From Diphasiastrum complanatum (lineage: Eukaryota > Streptophyta > Lycopodiopsida > Lycopodiales > Lycopodiaceae), in contig CM055095.1 of assembly GCA_029204225.1 (NCBI GenBank), positions 55,955,790 through 56,019,789 of the forward strand: a stretch of DNA of 64,000 nt, given 5' to 3'. How positions within the stretch are numbered: position 1 is the first letter of the stretch; each line of letters opens with the position of its first letter. Under the pieces are notes generated by a model. The model had not been told where the DNA came from. It did no database searches and saw only the letters and a list, made by a program, of their open reading frames with translations. Both the position numbers and the translations under genes were made by a program. This document shows, piece by piece, positions 10,363 through 24,454 of the stretch.

Positions 10363-11700
10363 TCTTCAAGAATTTCCTCAGAAACAATAGAAGATCGATA
10401 AGGTGTACTATGCAAATGAGTATGGATCTAGATTTTTTAGAGATTGGATCTAGATTTTTAATTAATTTGTATTTTCTGTTCTAATTTACAACAACTTAAT
10501 CACTTGATAATGATCAGATTCTAAATTTGAAAAAAAGATCTTGATCAAGTGATCAATACTCTAAAAATGAGAACTTCTCAGAATCAATACCAAATCAATA
10601 CAAAATCTTTCACAAATTTGACAATAGCTAGATCAAATAAATCAGAACTCAAAAATGGTATTGGCGAAAATTTACTAGGTGAAGGTTAACTCGGCGAGGG
10701 TTCTTTCAATGCTAGTTTGAGTAAAAAATCACTTAACCGACTATTTTTGACAAATAAGAAAAAATTAGCCTTTGTCTGTATGACAATAGGTAGATCTGAA
10801 AGAGATGAAACTAGGGTAGAACTGGCAAAGATTTTTCTGGTAAACAATAAATTTTTTGTAGTTTGACAAACGTTAAAATGAACTTTTTGAACAATTCTGA
10901 TAGAACTAACTTTTGTCAAACTAAAAAATGATAGATTACTAAATTTGGAATCCTCAAGAAAGTCGACAGAGGTTTAGGCAAAGAGTGATACTATTATTTT
11001 TGCAAAAAAATTGTCATTTTTGACAAAAATAATTCAGTATAACAAATAACCTTGACTTAACGTTCACCCAACTTACTGATTATAAAAAATAGCAAGATAG
11101 ACTAATTGTGACTCAGGCAAAGGTTCCATTCCGAGAACTGATATTCTTGTAGAAAGGTGTAAAACTTTATACAAAAGATTATCAACAATTAGGAGAACCA
11201 TTACTTTAGCCTTCTATTTTAGACTTAACCTTCGTCAAATTGGCTATAAATAGATCTGCACCAGATTTATGTAGAGTAGACTAGACGAAGGATGGTTTTC
11301 AATATTTTCTAATTTTATGGGTTCTTTTATTTATTTTTTGACAGTTTTTCTTCAATTTTTGAAAATTGGCTGGGAAGAAACCTTCTCCCTTCAATCTATA
11401 GCTTCACTGCGCATCAGGACGATCCTGCCTGCAAGTGGGCAAAAATTGGTTGCAAAGGAACATAGAGTTATCATTTTTTGATGAAAATTTTGCCTCTTTT
11501 GTTACCAAAATTGTAGAAAATGAATGATTTTTGTGGTTTCTTTGATTTTTTCAGATCCAAATAGATTTTAGGAATGCTGATCTGTCTAGCCTTCCTTGCT
11601 CAACAATCAAAACAGATTTCAAGCAAACAATCCACACAAAATCAAACAAAATTCTCACCAAAATTAATCCTAAATGCAATTTAACACTAATATGCCAAGA
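10363..11700. other. AT-rich DNA, probable leader of the gypsy remnant
   Basis: No gene. Scattered GCGAGGGTT/CTTCGCC-like words (for example near 10692, 11107 and 11230) resemble those in the leaders and spacers of the other gypsy elements in the window. No clear LTR boundary or primer site was seen on the minus strand. Confidence 0.35.
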
Positions 11701-12264
11701 CAAAGATGCCTAAATGCAAGCTAACATCCATCCGTATGAGAAATTGTTCCAACTTGCTCTCAGAATTGGTACTATTTGGGATTTACAGGTTAAAATATTT
11801 ACGTTGTGGGAGAACCGTGAGATCAAGCGGCAAAGGTAAGCTAAAACAAAGGATGATCTCTCAATTGCGCTATGAAAGAAAGATAGAACAACATATGTGT
11901 CCATCAAAATGCTACCGAACGATATGAAAATTACATATTGGAGATCTATCCAAGGCATCAAGGACGAAAAATTATTATTTCGATTCTTTCTCGAGTGAAG
12001 TCCTTAGATTTGTCATTAGAGAAAATGGCTAATGATTTTGAACAGTAAGTTTCTTTCGATCTCACGTATCATTTGCCAAATTGATATTTGGTACCATTTT
12101 CTCGTATCTGCCTGAAACATGATACCTCATATTCATACAACATATCGTTCTATCTAATCTAATTTATGGCTAAGAATCAAATCTGAACCTATTATAGAAT
12201 TTTGTCACGAAGTAAATACTTAAAGAATAGATACAATGTGAATTTTTTAGTCCTATTCCCACAG

Positions 12265-12439
12265 TCGCTACAATTGCAACAGCTGATCGAGCTGCCATTG
12301 TTGTCAAGCATGGTAGTTTTAGCTTCACAAGTTGCAAAGATGCTCCTCACGACCTCATCCACCTCAACTACCATGCAGACACAATCATGCAACAACTTAG
12401 GTTCACAGGCAGGGGCGTAATTCAATGCATCTTCTAAAG
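12265..12439 (+). pseudogene. Possible adenylate-forming (acyl-activating) enzyme fragment
   Basis: After an intron-like tract ending CCCACAG, one frame reads A-D-R-A-A-I-V-V-K-H-G-S-F-S-F-T, then HADTIMQQL, then stops at 12439. This resembles the N-terminal start of acyl-CoA synthetase family members (ADRPAIV..G..SY), but it is only about 57 residues long. The preceding open stretch (about 11960-12050, ending with a GTAAGT donor) does not join it in frame. The match is from memory of the family pattern and could be chance. Confidence 0.2.
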
Positions 12440-12959
12440 CATGTTGAGTTTGGTCCGTTGGAAGATCCGGGTGATGAGCTGGAACACAATCCGTCAGGAA
12501 AGATACCGGGCATAACGAACTAACCAGGAATGGGATCGATGACATGGACAATCCATATTGATATGAATCTTGGCATGCATACAGACGCATAGATAGATTA
12601 ACGATAGTACATAGAATATGAATCTTTTATTGTTCTTCCTTTTCTGGACTAAGCGATTAGCGATTAAAGCGTTCTTGGCAATCATATTATCTTAGGTGTT
12701 ACTTATGTGTTATCCTGTATCTCTGATTATGACTATAATGCAACGATCCTATTACGTACTAAGTGATTGCTGCGATTCGTGTGCTGAATGACTTCTGATA
12801 ATTCTATTGTTCTTCAATTTATGTGATTGATTGTGTAATTAAAAATAGATACTTCAAAGGTTATGGGCCCACATTCTCCGCACGATCAGTATTCACCAAA
12901 TGTGATCATTGTTGATTAGACAAGTAACTACATGCTACTAACCATCTCAAGTAGATAAC

Positions 12960-13263
12960 TTGTGCAAGAAGGAGCAGATCGATATGTCGTAGAAGACCGG
13001 GCGGGGTGCCTAAAAGTGTCCTATACGCACCTGAGATCGCAAGAAATCTACTATCTGTGAGCAAGATAACAAGGACAGGAATCAGAGTAGCATCTGAATA
13101 TGGATTCTGTGAATTTATGTTCGTAGGACAGGTAGTAGCAACTGGAAAGGACGTGGGGAGAATTTATGTTTGTAGGACAGGTAGTAGCAACTGGAAAGGA
13201 CGTGGGGAGTCTGTTTCAGATGAACATAACTAGTGATAGCAAAAGACGGGAAGAAGCTCACAT
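12960..13263 (+). pseudogene. Copia element A, left piece (protease to GAG-pre-integrase)
   Basis: The frame at 13006-13120 reads VLYAPEIARNLLSVSKITRT, the conserved copia stretch just after the protease. A 49-bp tandem duplication at about 13111-13208 (TTCGTAGGACAGGTAGTAGC twice) shifts the frame. The coding sequence stops at 13263, where an LTR begins, and resumes at 18701 with NDSTLWHQ. The copia element was therefore split by a later LTR insertion. Confidence 0.75.
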
Positions 13264-13626
13264 TGTTAAGAATATTCTAGAATCTGACAAGAGGCTTCTT
13301 CAATAAGCCCAAACAGTACATAAATAAAGTAGAGAGTCGAAAGTATTAGAAACAGGCCTACGTGTGCGAGTCCAACATTGGGCCTTAGGCTAATAAGTGC
13401 CATGGAGCACAATTATTCAATAAAGTGATTTAAACTTAGTTTTTTTAAAGTTGGAAGACACAACTTGACCTCAAGAAACACAAAGTGATCTTGACGGTCA
13501 AGATAGTGATGCTGATGGAACTTCAACAGCCAATCGGAGTGAAGGGGACTCACCTCTCAAATCTATAAGAGAGAGCCATTTCTCTTGTATTTGATCTGCT
13601 TCTACTTTTCCTAATAAAACTCTGTC

Positions 13627-13672
<46 letters not shown>

Positions 13673-14053
13673 TCTTCTCCCTTTCACTAAGAGAACCATG
13701 GAGTGATCCCTAAGATCCGTAGGTAGGATTTCTTTTCTTGTTAACTTCCTTGAGAAGACCAATCTCTTGAGGAGAAGATCTAGAGCCAAGAACGCCTAGA
13801 TGAGCACAGATAAATGAAACCGAGAAAAGACCAAAAAGAGAGATAGCATCTGAGATGAACGCCGCAACAATCTAGGCTATTCCACGATCCGATCTGAAGC
13901 TAAGACTGACAACCTTAGCAAGCCTAGATCCCCACTCCTATTTCATCGCTCAGCCCTCTCCCTACTGGATCGAAGCCCGAGACTACACACGATAGAACCC
14001 CTTCTTTGCCCTCTAGATCCGACCGATTAGGGAGGCACAAAAAGGGTCCAACA
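13264..14053 (+). repeat. 5' LTR of a gag-only LTR element
   Basis: Starts TGTTAAGAATATTC and ends CAACA, about 790 bp. It is closely similar to 17955-18699 and contains a (TC)n tract at about 13629-13666. It is followed six bases later by a tRNA-Asp primer site. The left neighbour is copia coding sequence. Confidence 0.85.
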
Positions 14054-14059
14054 TTTTTT

Positions 14060-14077
14060 TGGCGCCGTTGCCGGGGA
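14060..14077 (+). other. Primer binding site, tRNA-Asp
   Basis: TGGCGCCGTTGCCGGGGA is complementary to the 3' end of plant tRNA-Asp including CCA. It fixes the 3' edge of the LTR and the plus orientation of the element. Confidence 0.9.
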
Positions 14078-14139
14078 GACAATGCTATACAGTCCTAGGA
14101 GTGATTTTTTATTTTGCACTTTTCTACTATTTTCTCTCT

Positions 14140-15450
14140 TTTTGACAGGTGTATTACTCGCCTACAAGTTTTTTTTTTCAGTTTTTCCTTCGCCTCTTTA
14201 CTCGCCACTTCTCCAGAGAGCTAGGCAGGCTCCAGACACTTTTCTGTGAGCTCGGCGAGTTATAAGTTACAACTCGCCATTAGTACTTTTGCTCGCCCAT
14301 CCACCTTCTACTTGCCATACCATTTTTTCCACTTTTTTCTCATCAACTTTACTCGCCATCAGAGTAGAGTGATCAACAAGCTCAGAGGCATCTTCCTGAA
14401 AATTATCAAGCCTACTACCAAGCCTATTTTGAAGGAAATAGTAGGGATTAAGGAGGAGCAAGCATAGCCTACAAACTCCAAAAATGTCAACTCAAGCAAG
14501 AATGCAACCATCAAAGCTCAAATACAAGGAAGAGAGAAGCAATTACAAGTTGATGATTGTATAATTTTTATTGCCCTTATTACTACCTTAACTTTGATGA
14601 TGCTCCTTCAAGTGTGAATGAAACTCTAGTAACAAAAGAGTAATTTTGACGCAATGAAATTATTTTTCAAACGGCCAATGCCACCAAAGAGATTGCGTTA
14701 AATCATAAGATAACGCTTAGGAAGCAAAATATATCTTGGTGTCCATCACAATGCGACCCAACAGATTGTGTTAAATTACAAAATAACGCTTAGGAAGCAA
14801 AAGACATCTTGGAGCTGATGGATAGTACATCAAATTTCATACTATTTTTATCAAAAATCTGGTTGAGAAAGGTCTTTGTCAGGTTCTTGGTTTGGTGTGA
14901 ATCAGTCACTCTTTGATTTCAGACCACACAAAGCTTCATTATAATTACCATGCAAGATAACAAGATTCACCATACCACTTATGAGCCGTATTCTTGTGCA
15001 TTTGAATAAGTATTTTAAGTCTACCAAAGTACTTGTATGTTCCTTGATATAGGGTTTGCTAAAAAGATCGGCAAGTTATAATTTATTACTTGCGCTCAGA
15101 GCTATTACTCGTCATTTTAAATTTTTTCGTCATTTTTCTGATTTCCATCCTTTTTATTACTCTCCATCAGGGATTTATAACTTGCCATCAGAGTTTTTTC
15201 ATTTTTTTGTTCACTATCTTTACTCGCCGTCAGAGTTGAGGCCTACACACATACTAATCTATCTTCTGAGAGATCGATGAGTTATAATTTATTACTTGCC
15301 ATCAGTACTATTACTAGCGCCCAGTATAACTTGCCTCCATTACTTGCCACTTATTACTCGCCCATTGTGATTACTCGTCCACTGTGTTTTACTCACCCAT
15401 CGTTACTCGCCCACTGTAATTACTCGTCCACTGTGTATTACTCGCCCTCT
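14140..15450. repeat. Degenerate ACTCGCC word repeat in the element leader
   Basis: TTACTCGCC, ACTCGCCATCAG, ACTCGTCCACTGTG and relatives recur more than fifteen times, densest at 15290-15450 where they form a near-tandem array of about 22-25 bp units. There is no long ORF. This is the leader between primer site and gag. Confidence 0.7.
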
Positions 15451-15859
15451 TCTTAAAAAAGAGAGAGAGAGGACTATTTGGCTAATGACTTGACATGTCA
15501 ATCACCCGCTCAATCGCACCATAGTTACCATTGTTCCTTCACATCAGTTACCATCTGTGTCGTCACAATTTTCATTTTTTTTTCATCTCCATTCTGTGTA
15601 ACCTTCATCTTATTCACCTGTGATATCCATTTCTAAAATCCATCTGTTGTATCCATTTGTTAAATTCACCTGTTACATCGATCCATTACTGTGACTCTTT
15701 GTTTTTGTTATTCATATTTTTTCATCCATACTGATCAATTTTTTATTTACTTTTTTCTTTTTTCTTTTTTCTTGTTTCAAAAAAAAAAAATGACATCATT
15801 GTGTTGGCACTGAAGCAATTTCCCACGCAGCTATCTCTGCTACACTCCATTGTTTAACT

Positions 15860-17262
15860 ATGGTGACTCCACTTGCACGGTTTTCTGAAGTACAGATGTT
15901 CTCTGATGAAACTATTCAACAATATACTTATAGAATTCACAACATCATGAAGAGTTGTGATCCACCTCTACCTGCAAAAATCATAATGATGAACTGCTAT
16001 GCCGGACTGCTCAATGAGATCAGATCTGGCATGGCAGACTTGGCATCCTATACTTCATTTGTACAAATTTGTCAAGATGTCGCTCTTATGGAAGCAAATA
16101 TCTCGATGGAGGAGGTGGATCATCCCTATTCTATTGTTGCATCATCGAATGAAGTATCAAAGGAACCATAATCCACAACGTTAGGCAATCATGCAAAAGA
16201 GGAAGACACGGCCTCACAACAGACTCAAGAGGCAGAACCAAATGCCGCATGTCACAAAGTTGACCATCAAGAAGATGACCAACAAAATCCTAAGGCTTGT
16301 AGAATGAAAATTCTTCACTTGGACCAATGTGGATATTCTTTTGGAGATCATGCATGCACTGAATGTCCAGTACGAAACCCTCGGTTGAAAAATCAAGGGC
16401 ATAATGCAGACCATAATGTTGGAGGTCAGAATCAAGAAAGGTAAAACTTAATGACAATCCAACAAGAGAATTATTCAATGGATGTCAAGAGTTTTGTCCC
16501 GAGCACATCAGGACAATCCTCAACTGAAAAAGGTGGAGTGGAAGTCTTGGTAATATCGTCAGGCTTGTCCCCGAATTCAGCTGAAGACCATAACAGCTTA
16601 CCACTCTACTATGTGGAGAGTGAGAAGGGACATTTTTTACCTATGTATGCTTATCACCTCCGAGGGGATGGTATTCTATGCATGGTACGATGTTTCGGAT
16701 GTGGTGGAAGACATCATCAATCATAATGCCCACATCGAGATGATCCAACATTATTTTTATCCCTTGGTGTTCACAATGCGGTGTCAATCATCCATGTCTA
16801 GATTGTCCATTGAGGCAATTACAAAAAGCTAAAATGGCATTATCTTACAAGGACCAGCATGTACCATGTTATCAGACAAATCCACTCAAGATGCACTACA
16901 AACGGAAAATTTTAGTGCCACCTAGTTTTGAGGCCAATGGATTACACGACAATCTTTCCAAATCCAAAAAGTGCACAACGTCACCTCAAACTCAAATAAC
17001 TACAACATCACAAGAGACAGAGCTGGTAGAATCCATCAAGCAAATTGTAACAACACATACCAAAATGACAATCATCTTCAACTACAAAAGAACTTTAGAT
17101 TACGAGAATTCTACCCAGCTTTCTACAACGGACGGTGGATGCTACATTAAAACAAGTACCTGTGGCAACTCAAACTATTGGCGGAAAACCGAAACAAGGT
17201 TTGCAAGCAAGCATAGTCACGTAGTCTTCAAGACCGCAATACAATGGGAAGCAAAAGGCTAA
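15860..17262 (+). pseudogene. Gag-like region with two zinc-binding clusters
   Basis: 15860-16171 encodes a capsid-like stretch (FSEVQMFSDETIQQYTYRI...). Later frames carry C-F-G-C-G-G-R-H near 16700 and W-C-S-Q-C-G-V-N-H-P-C-L-D-C near 16770-16815, two Cys/His clusters as in nucleocapsid. The frame changes and stops break it. No protease, RT or integrase lies between this and the 3' LTR, so the element depended on enzymes from elsewhere (LARD-like). Confidence 0.6.
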
Positions 17263-17954
17263 GGTCGACAATCGCCAACCAATTCCAAAATCATCGATGG
17301 GAAATGTCCAACCAAAGTCTAATTGTTCCACAAAGCAACAAACCACAAGTATAGTTCCAAATCCGAGTATAATAGTGCTTCAAAGGCCAAATCCAGGGAA
17401 TTCAAGCTCAAAAAGGCCAATTGCACAACAAGAACTAGCGCCTACAATGTCTACGCCTTGTCCTCAATTGGTAAGATTGACTGCCAAAGAAAGTCTTCAA
17501 GTTAAAGCATACCATGAATACCTAGATAGACTAAGTAGTCAAGAGAGCGCGTCCTATCCACATTTCGAATTGAGAGAGACCACGACAATACCACTAGGGG
17601 AAGTAGCACCACTCTATCAGGATCAATATCAACCAGCTTTATCATGAGATCCTCTGATGAATGGTGTCGACTACTCATTTGTTGATGAACAAGGTTATCA
17701 GGAATGGCCACTAGACTCATATGGTTATTATTGAAAATATGGCAAGTCCATGTTCTTGTTGATCGTCATCAAATAAAGCCTCAGGTTTACGTAAGCGAAC
17801 TCATATCTACGCTTTTCTTGGAGCACAAAAAAAAAAAGACTATACATATGACAATGTGACTCGTCATTATCCCAAGGACCAGTCAGAGGTGAAGTGCCAT
17901 GGGACTGGCACTCGTTTGGTAGCAGGAGCATGTTGTCCGATTCTGGGAACGACA

Positions 17955-18345
17955 TGGAATATTCTAGAATATGGCAAGAGGCTTATGCAATATGCCCAAA
18001 CAATACATAGATAAAGTAGAGAAAAGTATTAGAAACAGGCGACCAGTTGGCATCCTACGTGTGTGAGTCCAACATGGGGCCTTAGGCTAATAAGTGCCAT
18101 GGAACACAATTATTCAATAAAGTATTTTAAACTTAGCTTTTTTAAAGTTCTTAAGTTGGGAAACACAACTTGACCTCACGAAACACAAAGTGATCTTGAC
18201 GGTCAAGATAGTGATCTTGATGGAACTTCAACAGCCAATCAGAGTGAAGGGGGCTCACCTCTCAAATTTATAAGAGGGAGCCATTTCCCTTGTATTTGAT
18301 CTGCTTCTACTCTTCCTAATAAAACACTGTTTGTTTTTCTTTCGA

Positions 18346-18441
<96 letters not shown>

Positions 18442-18699
18442 TCTCACCATCTGTTCTCCCTTTCACTAAGAAAACCATGGAGTAATCACTAAGATCCGGG
18501 GGTAGGATTTCTTTCACGGTTCACCTCCCTTGAGAAGACCAACCTCCCGAGGAGAAGATCTAGAGCCAAGAATGCCTAGATGAGCACAAATAAATGAAAC
18601 CGAAAAAAGACCAAAAAGGGAGATAGCATCCGAGATGAATGCCACACCAATCTAGGCTATTCCATGATCCGATCCGAAGCTAAGACTGACAACCTTAGC
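17955..18699 (+). repeat. 3' LTR of the gag-only element, 3' end missing
   Basis: Begins TGGAATATTCTAGAAT and follows the 5' LTR to CCTTAGC, where it stops about 150 bp short of the 5' LTR's end. The (TC)n tract is much longer here (about 18349-18437). A complete insertion should end with a full LTR, so a deletion after insertion removed the LTR end and any target duplication. Confidence 0.85.
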
Positions 18700-18700
18700 T

Positions 18701-20868
18701 CAATGATAGCACGCTTTGGCACCAATGATTGGCACACACATCTTATGCAAAGTTAAAGAGACTGTTAGATCAAGGAGTGCTTCAGGATTGCCGCATCAAC
18801 AAAGTGGAGCTATGTCGTGACTGTGAGATATGCCTGAAAGGAAAGATGACGAAGAAGCTGCATCTTAAACAGGCAAACAAGATGGCACCAAAGGTGCTGG
18901 ACCTAGTCCATAGTGACATTTGTGGGCCGATTGAAGTGAATTCCCTGGGAGGAGCTCGATACTTCATTACATTTTCAGATGACTACTCAAGATACACTCA
19001 TGTCAAACATATGAAAGAGAGATCAGAGGCCCTGAATCAGTTCAAGGAATATGTGGCACAATGCAAGAGTGTCTTGAAAGTCATAACATGAGCACTCAAG
19101 ACAGACAATGGAGGAGAATATATGAGTAAGCAATTTGCTGACTATTGCAAGCAAGAGGGAATCAAAAGGGAATTTACATGCCCCTACAATCCTCAGCAAA
19201 ACGGGGTAAGTGAGCGAATGAGTCGAATCTTGCTGAATGCGGGTGCATGCTGCAGGAGAAGAATCTTCCAAAGGGATTATGGGGAGAGGCCATCGCATGT
19301 GCAGCTCACCTGCACAATCGAACACCTTGTCAAACAATCAAATAGAAGACACCTCGAGAGCTATGGACTACAAGAAAGCTGGATATCAGTCACCTAAGAG
19401 TATTCGGTGTGCTTTATGGTAGATCAATCACCAAAGCGAAAGAAGCTGGATGCTTGGACAAGAAAAGGGGTATTTGTGGGATATCCAATCAATCAAGTCG
19501 GCTACAAATTCTATAACCCATTCACAAAGAAAGTGATTATCACCAGAGACATTGAATTTAGGGAGCATGAGCAATATCACTCGGATTCGCAACCTGATGA
19601 AGAACAAGATGGATCTAACGTGATATTTCTGGGTTCAGTGCATCATGAAAATGAAGAGGCATCTAGATCAGACAACAATCCAGTTGAGGCTCAACCAATC
19701 AAAGAATATGCACGGGCCAGGGAGGAGATGCAACCCAATAGAACGAGAGCAAGAAGAGAAAGAGATGAGGAACTGACTCAACCATGCAGATCAGGAAGAA
19801 TTCAAAGACCCCTATCCAGATTTGATGATGCAGCCTACATAACGACTGTAAAGGATGATGTGGTACTGGAGCCACAAAACCTGAAGGAAGCAAGGGAATC
19901 TCATTTATGGCCTAAATGGAAACGTGCCATCGAGGAAGAGATTCAATCTATGAACGAAAATACAGTATGGAAACTGGTTCCACTATCAACTGGAAGAACT
20001 GCAATTGGTTGCAAGTGGGTCTACAAGCTAAAGGTCCAACCAGATGGAAGTATTGAAAGATTTAAAGCGCGGTTGGTGGCCAAGGGATGTAGCCAAATCA
20101 AGGGGCTCTATTTTACAGAAACATATGTGCCACTTGTTCGAATTAGTAGCATTCGCATATTACTTGCCGTAGCCATACAATGTAGATGGATTGTATGGCA
20201 AGCAGACGTCAAAATCGCCTTTCTGAATGGGGACCTGAAAGAAGCAATATTCATGGCTCAACCGCCATATTTTGATGATGGGTCAGGGCTTGTCTGCCGA
20301 CTTCACAAGGCTATCTATGGACTGAAGCAAGGATGTAGAGAGTGGAACAAAAAATTTGACAAAAAATGCAACGAATGGGGCTTCAAAGGTGTTATGCTGA
20401 TAGTAGTGCATACGTACTCAATGAACGAGATGTCCTTGTGATTCTTGTCATGTATGTAGATGACATCCTTATCACATGAAATATCCAGGAGAAAATATCC
20501 CAGATCAAGAATGCACTTGTCATAGAATTCACAGTTAAGGACCTGGGGGAGGTGTACCATTGCTTAGGGATGGAAATCATAAGAAATCCTGAAAATGGGA
20601 CCACTAGGCTGAGCCAGAAGAGATATATACATGAGATGATTAAGGGATATAATATGACTGACGCTCTACCAGCCAACACCCCAGGCGAAAAGGGATTAGT
20701 ACTCACAACAAATATGAGTCCCAAGCTGAGCGTAGAAGAATGAATAGGATCCCATTTAGAAACCTTGTAGCTCCTTAATGTATGCAGTTGTGTGTACTCG
20801 CCCAGACATAGCCTACAGTGTTAACAAAGTTAGCCAATTTTGTAATGATCTCGTATGGTTGCACTGGG
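18701..20868 (+). pseudogene. Copia element A, right piece (integrase and RT)
   Basis: Resumes with NDSTLWHQ, a TGA in place of the expected Arg codon, then LAHTSY. C-x2-C of the integrase zinc finger (CRDCEIC) is near 18815-18835. HSDICGP, TDNGGEY (19100-19120) and QQNGVSER supply the D, D and E of the integrase core. RT follows from 19860 with WKLVPL, KARLVAKG and the MYVDDILIT box near 20452-20476 in a shifted frame. A final YAVVCTRPDIAYSVNKVS stretch ends at 20868. RNase H and the LTR are missing, replaced by the 283-bp repeat. Several frameshifts and stops. Confidence 0.85.
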
Positions 20869-21150
20869 TAGCTTTTTCTAACTAAAAAACTTGGGGAGGA
20901 GAATGCATGTATGGGGAAAAGGATGCATGGCCCTCCTCCCCGTGCATGCATCTAAGGGGCCCACTCCAAATTCAAATTATCCTTTACCAACACGCATATT
21001 GTTTTGAAGTGCATGTACATACTTTCATGGTGAAAGGTGTTAAACAAATGAGACTTTCATTATCAAAAATTTGAAAGGTGCTCTAAGAATTTTATAAATT
21101 ATCAGACTTTCCATGGGAAAGGTTGAAATAAAAATACATTTCTATGAAGA
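20869..21150 (+). repeat. 283-bp direct repeat, left copy
   Basis: Begins AGCTTTTTCTAACTAAAAAA and ends TTTCTATGAAGA. About 95 percent similar by eye to 23999-24280. Contains AAAAGGATGCATGGCCCTCC and GGGGCCCACTCC. It interrupts the copia RNase H region. No coding content. Confidence 0.9.
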
Positions 21151-21179
21151 AAAAGTCGGCTGGGAAGGCTTCAAAATGC

Positions 21180-23230
<2,051 letters not shown>

Positions 23231-23239
23231 GCCCATCCA

Positions 23240-23540
23240 GCCAGAAATTGGTCGGATTCCGTAAAAAATGGTCAAAACTTCAAACGGGTGGTGTCCACAG
23301 GTTCATGGGCTCGACACGAACCCACATATTCATTCGCAGCTCAATTCTGATGCCGTTTGGCAAGGGGAATGCCACTAAATGTACTACTTTCCAACATTCA
23401 TGAGAATTGGTCCAGTGTCGCCGAACGAAGTCCGTTTTTTTGGACACGTGTGTCCGAACCAAAGACCCTATACGCATTCCTGGGATTCTAGGCCCATCGA
23501 AATTGGTCGGATTCAGTAAAAAACGGTCAAAACTTTGGAT
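23240..23540. repeat. Paired GGTCGGATTC-GTAAAAAA segments
   Basis: AAATTGGTCGGATTC-C/A-GTAAAAAA-GGTCAAAACTT appears at about 23246-23281 and again at about 23499-23534, about 253 bp apart. The spacer has no coding signal. Confidence 0.6.
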
Positions 23541-23812
23541 TTTCTTAAGACTCAAATTTTTCCGAAGACTCGAATTGTTGGAAAGACTCGAATTTTTTCG
23601 AAGACTCGAATTTTTCCAATGACTTGAATTTTTTCAAAGGATTGAATTTTTCCAAAGAGTTGAATTTTTTTGAAGGATCGAAGGACCCTTTTTACTGACT
23701 CGAATTTTTTAGAAAACTAGAATTTTTTAGAAGACTCGAATGTTTTTAAAAGCTCAAAATTTTCCAAGGACTCAAATTTTTCCAAAGACTCAAAAAGACT
23801 CGAATGTTAGAT
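23540..23812. repeat. Minisatellite GACTCGAATTTTT
   Basis: About a dozen variants of AAGACTCGAATTTTTTCG, 18-21 bp each. The composition differs sharply from the satellite on its left. Confidence 0.8.
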
Positions 23813-23879
23813 ATTCGAGATGCAAGATGTGCGAGATCGGCCATGATCCAAATCATCGACCACCACCTAGATCGACCTC

Positions 23880-23913
23880 CATTGCCCGTCAATGACGGGC
23901 ACTCTTTACTAGT
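23880..23913 (+). mobile_element. Helitron-like 3' end
   Basis: TGCCCGTC-AAT-GACGGGCA forms an 8-bp hairpin, then CTCTTTACTAG, then T. A short GC hairpin 10-12 bases before a CTAG end followed by T is the Helitron 3' signature. The 5' end was not located. Confidence 0.55.
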
Positions 23914-23998
23914 CTATATATATATATATTTAGACTTATGTATAGTTTTGCGCATGTGTATGGGTGCACCATGCATCTTCCTCCCCTCACCCATGCAT

Positions 23999-24280
23999 GA
24001 GCTTTTTCTAACTAAAAAACTTGGGGAGGAGGATGCATGTATGAGGAAAAGGATGCATGGCCCTCCTCCCCATGCATGCATCTAAGGGGCCCACTCCAAA
24101 TTCAAATTATCCTTTACCAACACACATAGTGTTTTGAAGTGCATGTACGTACTTTCATGGTGAAAGGTGTTAAACAAATGAGACTTTCATTATCAAAAAT
24201 TTGAAAGGTGCTCTAAGGATTTTTTAAATTATCAGACTTTCCATGAGAAAGGTTAAAATAAAAATGCATTTCTATGAAGA
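23999..24280 (+). repeat. 283-bp direct repeat, right copy
   Basis: Same sequence as 20869-21150 with scattered substitutions, 3.13 kb away in the same orientation. It is followed directly by the second Helitron-like tail. The satellite lies between the two copies. Confidence 0.9.
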
Positions 24281-24283
24281 TCG

Positions 24284-24323
24284 GCCTCCATTACCCATCA
24301 ACGACGGGCACTCTTTACTAGTA
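24284..24323 (+). mobile_element. Second Helitron-like 3' end (degraded hairpin)
   Basis: Repeats the 23865-23913 sequence: CGGCCTCCATTACCCATCAA, ACGACGGGCACTCTTTACTA and GT. The hairpin stem has mismatches. A (TA)n-rich tract follows, as after the first copy. Confidence 0.5.
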
Positions 24324-24387
24324 TGTATGTATATATATATATATATCTATATATATATATATGTATCTATATATATTATCTATCTAT

Positions 24388-24440
24388 ATACTAGTTGTGA
24401 GTGCCCGTTGTTGACGGACAATGGCGGCCGATCTAGTGAC
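24388..24440 (-). mobile_element. Helitron-like 3' end, inverted
   Basis: On the minus strand this reads GGCCGCCATTGTCCGTCAAC, AACGGGCACTCACAACTAG and T. It is the same tail in reverse, with the element body running right into the GGGCAGTGTCGC minisatellite. Confidence 0.5.
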
Positions 24441-24454
24441 GACCGATGATTTGG

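Noticed and set aside
14060-14077. tRNA-Asp gene
   Set aside because: Only the 18-base primer complement is present, with no cloverleaf.
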